Source: Talaromyces rugulosus (taxonomy: Eukaryota > Ascomycota > Eurotiomycetes > Eurotiales > Trichocomaceae). Taken from it: a DNA stretch of 64,000 nucleotides. The notes beneath the pieces were generated by a model that ran no database searches, was not told the DNA's origin, and was given only the letters and a program-made list of their open reading frames with translations. The translations under genes were made by a program, and so were the position numbers. Where the stretch lies: the NCBI RefSeq assembly GCF_013368755.1, contig NC_049565.1:4402001-4466000 (forward strand), written 5' to 3'. Of this stretch, positions 11,001-18,655 are shown piece by piece (positions within the stretch are counted from its first letter, which is position 1; the number at the start of each line of letters is the position of its first letter).

Positions 11001-12097
11001 GCAGAGCAGTCCTTGAATGTCATCAGTTCCCAGCTGGCGCCTTATAAAAACCATCGTGTCCTCTTCATCGACAAAGGACACACTGGGGGTCACGCCGAGC
11101 AAATTACACAAATGCTCAAGAGGCTGGACTTGGAGCCTCTTGTCGTCAAGGACGAGGACGAGGTCCCACCACCAGAAATTCACGACCCTTCAGGAAAAGA
11201 ATCAGGCCACGCATACGATGTCATCATTGTCGACACGGTCGATACTGCGCGCCGCCTGCGAACTTTTGATGAATTCAAATACATCCCCATTGTCCTGTTA
11301 TGTCCAGTTGTATCCGTGAGCTTAAAGTCTGCTCTCGACCTGGGTATTACGTCTTATATGACAACGCCATGCCAGCCTATTGATCTTGGAAATGGCATGA
11401 TACCAGCTTTGGAGGGCCGGTCAACGCCCATCACTACTGATCACTCGCGATCATTCGACATTCTCCTTGCCGAGGATAACGAAGTTAACCAAAAGTTGGC
11501 CGTCAAGATCCTTGAGAAATGCAACCATGGAGTCACCGTGGTGGGCAATGGCCAAGAGGCCTTGGAGGCTATTATGCGGAGTCGATATGATGTCATTCTC
11601 ATGGATGTTCAAATGCCTGTCATGGGTGGATTCGAAGCCACTGCAAAGATCCGAGAGTACGAACGGGAGAACAACCTGTCTCGAACACCGATCATTGCCC
11701 TTACAGCCCACGCCATGTTGGGAGACCGGGAGAAATGCATCCAGGCCCAGATGGACGAATACCTATCGAAGCCATTGAAGAAGAACCAGATGATCCAAAC
11801 CATTCTTAAATGCGCAACGCTTGGTGGGAATTTCCTCGAGAAGAACAAGGAATCCCGACTATCAGGCGAGGGACACTCTGGACACCATGATGGACGATCT
11901 CAGCGACCGGGAATGGAAGGTCGCGCCATCACTGCCTCTGCCTCAATCACAAAGGGGCCAACAGAGAACACGGTCTCTCAGAGGGAACAGGACGTTGATG
12001 TAGAGCGGGTACGTGGCTCAATTCCAGTGATTTGATCCCAAGCCTTTTCTAACGTAGACATCAGCAGAAGTTGTTGCTGCGGTCTCATAGCAGCTAA
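8012..12097 (+). CDS. nikA: Group III HAMP-repeat hybrid histidine kinase (NikA/TcsC/Os-1 type)
   Basis: Cytosolic sensor kinase feeding the HOG phosphorelay; known target pathway of phenylpyrrole and dicarboximide fungicides. Exons 8012..8236 and 8316..12008, probably plus a short last exon ending at 12097; about 1,316 residues. Order: N-terminal region with an acidic tract (about residues 96-127), six HAMP units marked by GDLS/GDLT..K and separated by five VGT(E/D)G.LGGQA linkers, HisKA with [11 protein letters not shown] (phospho-His about 748), HATPase with [27 protein letters not shown] and [16 protein letters not shown], and a receiver with [21 protein letters not shown] (phospho-Asp about 1172) and the conserved Lys in YLSKPLKK. 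At 12009 the frame reads GTACGT, with CTAAC and acceptors near 12057-12067; splicing gives a basic tail ending RSHSS. Unspliced reading stops at 12035. No membrane segment, as expected. Confidence 0.95.
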
Positions 12098-12931
12098 CCG
12101 AGAGCCGATGATTTCTCTTTTTTTTTTTGGGCTCATATATTGGCATTGATTTATATCCCCACAAATCTCTCCTGGCAGGGAGATTGTCCTCCTTTCTTAC
12201 TTGTCATAATTCATACGACTGCATTGTGCTAGTTCTTTTCTTTTTCTTTTCTTGTGTATTTCGTTGTCGGTGCTCCTTGGTCTGGGGGTTTATATTACTA
12301 CGGTTGGCGAATGGTTGGATATTCATTTTCGTTTTCGTTATCTTGACTTGTTTCATACCCTAAAGCTGAAAAAATGCAAGATGATACAGATTTCTATCCC
12401 CTGTTGGATGAATGAGATGGGATTATTCAATGTTATGGCGTTTTCTTTCTTTCTGGCTGTTTTGAGGAATTTTTTTTATAAGTATCTGTCAGAATTATTT
12501 TGCATAGCATGAATCATGCTGTCATAACGAATGAATCGTTTTTTCACGTTTATTATTAGATGTTTTATGATATTTGAAGGGCGGTTTGATGTCAACATTG
12601 GGTGCACATTTGCCCTAACCCTAACCAGTTAGCCCTACATATTTGTTATCAATTGATAATAGACATCAACAAGACAAGACTCATTTGAACATTCAAATAT
12701 AAATAATAACATAGTCCAATTCGTAAATTAAAAATCACTGCATTTTATTAAGTCGATCTAGAATTAATTAAAAACACAAAACTCCTTTCTTTTTTTGAAA
12801 CCCATCACAACTTTCTAATGTTCTTTCTTCATCCTGTACGATAAAACAGTCTTTAATGCTCAAAAATAATGTATAGCAAGATTTCGAGCTGAGTAAATTC
12901 TTCTTCTGAGGAGTAAGTCGTGATGAACTAA
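12098..12931. other. Convergent intergenic region (nikA / repeat-protein 3' ends)
   Basis: No gene seen; AT-rich 3' UTR-type sequence. It includes a 14-base telomere-like string (two CCCTAA units plus CC) at 12613-12626. Confidence 0.6.
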
Positions 12932-15646
12932 TCAATAGCTAGTCACGGTCTTCGGGCCCTTGTTGGGGTTTCGTTGGGTTGTTGAGGTTTTTCGACCGTC
13001 GTCGTGGTCGTGATCGCCGTCATGGTCTCCATCGTGGTCTTTTCCATCTTTTCCATCATTGTCTTTACCGTCATTTCCATCCTTTCCTTTACCATCTTTG
13101 CCATTCTTGCCTTGGCCATCTTTTCCATCATCGTCATCGTCACCATCATGACCCTTTCCATCCTTTTCTTTACCATCTTTTCCATCCTTGCCATCTTTTC
13201 CATCCTTGCCATCTTTTCCATCATTGTCATCGTCACCGCCATGATCTTTTCCATCCTTTCCTTTATCACCATCACGACCTTTTCCATCCTTTCCTTTGCC
13301 ATCCTTTCCATCATCGTCATCACCGTCATGATCTTTTCCATCCTTTCCTTTGCCGTCTTTTCCTTTTCCATCATCGTCACCGTCACGATCCTTTCCATCA
13401 TTTCCATGGCCATCCTTCTCTTTATCGTCATTATCACCGTCACGACCCTTTCCATCTTTTTCTTTTCCATCCTTTCCATCATTTCCTTTGCCATCAGGGC
13501 CATTGTCACGGGCATGCTTCAGGTGATCTTTGTCATCGTCCTTTCCATCATGATCTTTCCCATCATGATCTTTTCCATCATGATCTTTGCCATCGTCTTT
13601 TCCATCATGATCTTTCCCATCATGATCTTTTCCATCATGATCTTTTCCATCATGATCTTTGTCATCGTCTTTCCCATCATGATCCTTTCCATCATGGTCT
13701 TTCCCATCGTTGTCTTGATCATTACATTTTCCGTCCCTATCTTTCCCGTCCTTGTCTTTTCCATCTTTGCATTTTCCATTCTTTCCACTCTTTCCATCCT
13801 TGCCTTTACCGTCATCATCATCGTCACCATCACGGTCTTTTCCGTCTTTTCCCTTGCCGTCAGGACTATTATCACGGGCATGCTTCAGGTGGTCTTGATC
13901 GTCATGGTCATTCCTGTCCTTGTCTTGATCATCTTTGCACTTTCCGTCCTTGTCTTTGCTTTGACCATCCTTGCATTTTCTATTGTCTTTTCCATCATTG
14001 TCATCATCGTCTTTGCCATCATCGTCTTTGCCATCCTTGTCTTTGCTATCCTTGTCTTTTCCATCCTTGTCTTTTCCATCCTTATCTTTTCCATCTTTTC
14101 CTTTTCCATCTTTTCCTTTACTGTCAGGACCATTATCCCGGGCATGCTTTATGCTGTCTTTCCCATCCTTGTCCTGGTCATCTTTGCATTTCCCATCCTT
14201 GTCTCTTCCATCCTTGCATTTTCCATCGTGGTCCTTTCCATCATTATCGTCATCATCTTTTCCGCCCTTGTCTTTGCCGTCTTTTCCTTTCCCATCATTG
14301 CCATCGTGGTCTTTGCCATCCTTGTCTTGATCATCCTTGCATTTTCCGTCCTTGTTTCTTCCACTGTGGCATTTTCCATCCTTGTCTTTTCCATCGTCAT
14401 CTTTTCCTTTACCGTCACGACCGTCACGTGCATGCTTTGTATTATCCTTGTCTCGATCGTCGTTGTTTTTATCGTCATGATCATCATCATCTTTGCCTTG
14501 GCCATCCTTGTCTTTGCCATCTTTGCATTTTCCATTGATATCTTTTCCATTCTTGCATTTTCCGTCGTTGTCATCGTGACCATCGTGGCCATCATCATCC
14601 TTGCCCTGGCCATCCTTGTCACCGTCACGGCCGTGACCGTCTTTGCCTTTATCATCATGACCATCGTCGTCATTGTCACCGTCACCTCCTCCATCGCGGC
14701 CATCATCTCCTTTACCGTCTTTGTCTTTGCCATCCTTGTCCTTACCGTCCTTATCCTTACCGTTCTTATGTTTGCCGTCCTTGTCCTTGCCGTCCTTGTC
14801 TTTACCGTCTCCTTTACCGCCATCCTTCCGCCAATTACGCCTATGTAGAATACGCCTAGTCAAAAAGACCGAAGGCCGAGGAGACGGAGACGGAGACGGG
14901 GACGCAGCCGCAGCAGCCACAGCACCAACAGGCGTGGGAGTAGCAGCAGCAGCAACCGGGCTCGACGGTGAAGCTGGACGTGCAACGGCAACCAGACTAC
15001 TGGGCGATGCAGCAGCAGCAGCCGCCGGTGGCGTTTGAGCGACTTGTACTGGCAGCGAAGACGGAGAACGAGAAGGACTTGGACTTCCAGCCGCGGCGAC
15101 TACCGCGGGCGGAGGAGAAGAAGATGGCGATGGTGATGCTCCTCCTGCGGGTACTGACGAGGCAACACGAGATGGAACCTGGACTGAAGAAAACCGAGAT
15201 GAGGACGGGCGGATGCTCGGAGAAGAGCTTGAAGCTGCAGGTGAAGCAGCAGCAGCAGCCGGAGTTTGAACAGGAGGAGCAGGAGGTGAAGAAGGGACAT
15301 GTACTACAGGAGACGACGGCGAAGCCGCCGGACAAAAAGTGACGGTGACGGTCTCCGCGGCACAGACACACGGCGATACGGCAGCAGGTGTAGCGACATG
15401 CACAGAAGGTGATGAGGACACTGGCCTTGACGGCGACGGTCTCCGCGAGGAAGGGGATGCATGCACAGATGGTGAGCTCGAGACCACGCGTATCGGCAAG
15501 CTGCTGCTGGGCGATCTGGAAGGGCTGCTGCTAATCCGGTGACTGCTAGATGGCGATGGCAATGGCGTTGCACCAAGGGCTTGAGGAACCGCAAAGACAG
15601 ATGATGCCAGAAGTATCAACGTCAAGACGAGGTCGGGGCCCTGCAT
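12932..15646 (-). CDS. Secreted Asp-Gly-Lys repeat protein, family unknown
   Basis: Single-exon frame of 904 residues from the ATG at 15646. An in-frame ATG 31 codons upstream would put a charged stretch before the signal peptide, so the later start is chosen. Residues 1-20 (MQGPDLVLTLILLASSVFAV) look like a signal peptide. About residues 25-300 are Ser/Pro/Ala-rich, resembling an O-glycosylated stalk, with one Cys-bearing patch (CVCAAETVTVTFCP). A short basic segment with RR pairs (LTRRILHRRNWRK) follows. From there nearly to the end the chain is built of Asp, Gly and Lys in units such as DKDGK, DDDGK and DHDGK, with scattered Cys in GKCKD and at least four KHARD-type spacers. The tail is NKGPKTVTSY. 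Asp and Lys are roughly balanced. No GPI signal is visible. I recognise no family; a wall-associated or extracellular, possibly cation-binding, polyampholyte is an inference. Confidence 0.75.
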   Translation of the reverse strand: MQGPDLVLTLILLASSVFAVPQALGATPLPSPSSSHRISSSPSRSPSSSLPIRVVSSSPSVHASPSSRRPSPSRPVSSSPSVHVATPAAVSPCVCAAETVTVTFCPAASPSSPVVHVPSSPPAPPVQTPAAAAASPAASSSSPSIRPSSSRFSSVQVPSRVASSVPAGGASPSPSSSPPPAVVAAAGSPSPSRSPSSLPVQVAQTPPAAAAAASPSSLVAVARPASPSSPVAAAATPTPVGAVAAAAASPSPSPSPRPSVFLTRRILHRRNWRKDGGKGDGKDKDGKDKDGKHKNGKDKDGKDKDGKDKDGKGDDGRDGGGDGDNDDDGHDDKGKDGHGRDGDKDGQGKDDDGHDGHDDNDGKCKNGKDINGKCKDGKDKDGQGKDDDDHDDKNNDDRDKDNTKHARDGRDGKGKDDDGKDKDGKCHSGRNKDGKCKDDQDKDGKDHDGNDGKGKDGKDKGGKDDDDNDGKDHDGKCKDGRDKDGKCKDDQDKDGKDSIKHARDNGPDSKGKDGKGKDGKDKDGKDKDGKDKDSKDKDGKDDDGKDDDDNDGKDNRKCKDGQSKDKDGKCKDDQDKDRNDHDDQDHLKHARDNSPDGKGKDGKDRDGDDDDDGKGKDGKSGKNGKCKDGKDKDGKDRDGKCNDQDNDGKDHDGKDHDGKDDDKDHDGKDHDGKDHDGKDHDGKDDGKDHDGKDHDGKDHDGKDDDKDHLKHARDNGPDGKGNDGKDGKEKDGKGRDGDNDDKEKDGHGNDGKDRDGDDDGKGKDGKGKDGKDHDGDDDDGKDGKGKDGKGRDGDKGKDGKDHGGDDDNDGKDGKDGKDGKDGKDGKEKDGKGHDGDDDDDGKDGQGKNGKDGKGKDGNDGKDNDGKDGKDHDGDHDGDHDHDDGRKTSTTQRNPNKGPKTVTSY
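12990..14840. repeat. Tandem 6-18 base coding repeats (Asp-Gly-Lys units)
   Basis: On the + strand the block reads as endless variations of TTTCCATC, TTGTCTTTGCCATCC and ATCATCGTCATC, with base period 3 and higher periods of 9 to 18 bases. It encodes the repeat part of the minus-strand protein. Because of the codon bias, two plus-strand frames also stay open for over 500 codons. Confidence 0.85.
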
Positions 15647-16323
15647 TGTTTGTTTGTTTTTTTTTTTTTCCTCTTCCCTTTTCCCAATCTGTGAAATATT
15701 ACGATGGTTGACTTGAAACAGATGTTGAGAAGTTGGCAAATTTTGATGAACGAGAAAAAAAAGAGAAAAACAAGCAACGCCTCCTGTTTATCAGACAGAC
15801 CATGAATCTTGTTTCTCGCTGAAAGAGCCCAATCGGGATTGCCGGCAATGGGACTTGGTCTTTTCCTGCTGGAAAAGCTTGCGGATATGCATTCCGTGGA
15901 TCGTAGGAGTATAGATCACTGTGACGCAGATGTAAGTCATTCTTCGAATACCCCTATATTGAAACGTGACAAGGAAGAAGTATTCCTGAAATAAAAAAAA
16001 GGTCTGTTGAATTGCTTTAACGAGCTCAATATGCTAAAATTATTCATACTCGTTGTATCGGAGCACTAAGATGCCTCACTCATTCATCTAGATAAGCATC
16101 ATTCCTCTCTCTCCCGTAAGTATAGCCCGAAAGTTTGATGGTAGCTAGGTCAGCGTGGCGAAGTTTCCAGAGAAACAAAACGCAATACTTGCCTCACCGA
16201 GTACAAATGATCTCATAAATCCATATCGGCTTTTCCGCCACGTAGTTGACATTTTTTTTAGTGAGTTCCGGCCAGGAGATAAAACGAGCATACACAGCAG
16301 ACAATGAAAAGAAAAAATGTCCC
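15647..16323. other. Upstream region of the repeat-protein gene
   Basis: No gene supported. The first 150 bases should hold the promoter and leader of the repeat-protein gene, including poly-T at 15656-15669 just before its ATG. The 3' UTR of the MFS transporter occupies the other end. A 61-codon plus-strand frame (15809-15994) has no recognisable feature. Confidence 0.5.
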
Positions 16324-17884
16324 TCAAAAAACAACCCACGGGCGATTCCAGCCGACTTTGACCAGCTTCGCAACAGTAAAAGCCAGGAGACCGCCAAAGT
16401 AACAGGCCACCACAAAGGTAATCAACCCCCAATACTGGCCGCCACATCTCGATAATATTTCTCCGGCGATTGGGATCCCGGTCAGTGTCCTACGGAAGTC
16501 GTCAGCAAGGAAGTTTTATTTTTTTAAAAAAAGAGTTTAATAAAGACAGGACTAGAACAACTTACCCAAAACTTACTACAGTGTATGCCGTGGCGTAGTA
16601 TCGGCCGTAGTTTTCCGTCTTACATAGCTGACCCACGCACACTGGAGTCAGACTGATATTGCTACCACTGAAGAATCCAAAAGTCAAAGCGTAGACGATC
16701 AACATGGCCTTGCTGTTCTCAGCGGGGAGCCAGAAGCAAGCACAGCTCAAAAGGCAGCCCAGGATAGTCAAGATCATGGTATTGAACCGGCCGAGGAAAT
16801 CGGCAAAGTACCCTGGCAGCCATCTTCCAAAGATAGAGCCGACGTTGAGAATGGCAAGGATCTGATACGAAAACGAGGTTGGAAAGCCCTGAACCAATGC
16901 ATAAGAGGATATGTAGGTAATCGGCACAAAGAGACCCCATTCAATGAGAAAAACACCGGCGGTAGTCAAAGCAAAAATCGGATCTCTAAAGATCCTGACA
17001 TCAGGCAAGATGTTTTGTCTTGATGCTGGCTTGGACGGAAGCCTGGAGCGAATGAGGATGCAAGCACAGCCCAGGGTCAAGAGGCAGAGTAGCACAATAA
17101 CCCGAGTCGCCCATGCAAAGCCGATTCTGGGGAACAGAGCCTCAAGGATTAGAGGGAAGGCGACGCCTCCAAACGAACCACCAGTCGCTGCAATACCAGT
17201 GGCCTCGCCTCGTCGCTGGTAAAAATAGTGACCAACTGCTGCAATCGCAGGTGTAAAGATCATAGACGTGCCTATACCGATGACAATACCGAGAACAAGC
17301 ATGAAATGCCAGTATTGCGTGCAAAAGGGCAGGCAGACCATGGAAACGATAATAAGAATCGAACCGCCGACAACAAGAAACCGAGGGCCCTTGGCATCGA
17401 AAACAGGACCGATCTGGACACCACAGAAGAAAGTCAGGCAGGCATAGACTCCAAAAATCCAGCCAACGGTGCCGTCACTATAACCAGCCAGTTGGTGCGT
17501 CGAGACGTAGGTCTGGAATGTGCCAATGGTGTTCACCAGCCCCAGAGACCCAAACAAGCCCATCCAGCTGCCTAGAACAACTAGCCATGCCTGCAGGCCG
17601 CCTTCGGGATAGGTGTTGCCGTAACGGTCGGTTGAGACTCGCGTAATGACATTTGACAAAGAGGCACCGTCGTCTCGCTGGGATATGATTGAATGCAAGG
17701 TAAGACCCTCTGTCGGTCTATCATCCGGAGCTGGATGGGCTTGCAAGGTTGGCTCATCAGTGTGTGCATAAGCCGGATCTTCCTGGCCTGCCTGATCGTT
17801 AGGCGTAACGTCTACAGCTTGACGTCCATCCGCTTCATGATTCCGGCTCTCATATGGTGCCGCTTGGCCGTGGTCCGGTGTCAT
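16324..17884 (-). CDS. MFS transporter, monocarboxylate transporter (MCT/MCH) type
   Basis: Twelve-helix membrane carrier of the monocarboxylate-porter family; the fungal relatives (Mch1-5) carry varied substrates, such as riboflavin for Mch5, so the substrate cannot be assigned. Model complement(join(16324..16489, 16566..17884)), 494 residues. About 105 hydrophilic N-terminal residues come first. The family signature YPEGGLQAWLVVLGSWMGLFGSLG begins helix 1, and helix 1 to 2 contains NTIGTFQTYV. GIGTSMIFTPAIAAVGHYF and RRGEATGIAATGGSFGG are typical of the family. The last exon adds two helices (GGQYWGLITFVVACYFGGLL) and ends WNRPWVVF. The intron (GTAAGT...CCGTAG) joins SFG to TLTGIPIAGEI, a conserved stretch. 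Several ATGs could start it; the first is used. Confidence 0.88.
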
Positions 17885-18655
17885 TGACCGGAAGAGGTGT
17901 ATATTGTTTGTCTTTTAATGAGTTGAAACAAATCCACAAAGAATCTGCCAGCACAATACAAACATGAGCCTACCTACATCACGCAGTTGGATGAGAGAAA
18001 GAGAGAGGCGAACCAAGTAGCGGAACTCTCCGAGGAAAAAAAAAAGACCTTTCCCCGCAGTTAGCCCTAACCAAGACTAAGGGAAAAAAAATCTGGAGCG
18101 GAAGGCGGCAGCCACCGGGTCAGGCAGCCAGTCGATCCATGACACGAAGTAGTATTTTATTATATACGTGATCGGGGAACTTATGTAATGGATTGGAGGA
18201 GAAGAGGAGGCGACGAGGTCTGGACGCGGTGGGGGTCTATAGTATCAATTGATGGCCACCTGGCGTGCTAGACCCACCCACTATATTAAAATATTTAGGC
18301 TTTGGTTTAAAAATCTCGAAAAGTAACACATTCTACAAATTCAAAGAGCAGCCATCGAACAGAAATAAGTATCATATCGAAAAGCGTTCTTGAAAAATTA
18401 AACTGAGCGTCCTACTAGTATACAGCTGACCAAAAGCACATGTAATCAAAAGTAAACCGCAAAAAACAACTAAACCAAAAGCAAAAAGCAAAACGGAAGC
18501 CAAAACTCAAAGCAGTAAAAATAATACAAACTCAAGTCATCCATTGTTTCATAAATCATCTCGTTATTCGTGGTAGTCTTGTTTCAAAACTCGTGATATC
18601 TTGTTCTCGTGCATGCAATAATTTTGTTTTCTCTCATAAATCGTCAATTCGTAGG
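17885..18655. other. Intergenic, MFS promoter and neighbour's 3' UTR
   Basis: No gene seen. The first part (17885-18250) should hold the promoter of the MFS gene. The rest is an A-rich 3' UTR-like stretch (18380-18520) after the disordered-protein gene, which ends here from the other side. Confidence 0.55.

Noticed and set aside
12613..12626. Telomere-like string of two CCCTAA units plus CC
   Set aside because: Only 14 bases, internal, flanked by ordinary intergenic DNA and housekeeping genes; not a telomere or clear interstitial telomeric array.
12990..14840. Possible CRISPR-like or satellite array
   Set aside because: The repeats keep a coding frame, have no constant repeat with unique spacers, and lie inside a signal-peptide-bearing gene of a eukaryote.
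15809..16447. Small open frames between the repeat-protein gene and the MFS gene
   Set aside because: The minus-strand frames cover the last MFS exon and its 3' UTR; the plus-strand frame at 15809-15994 has no feature.
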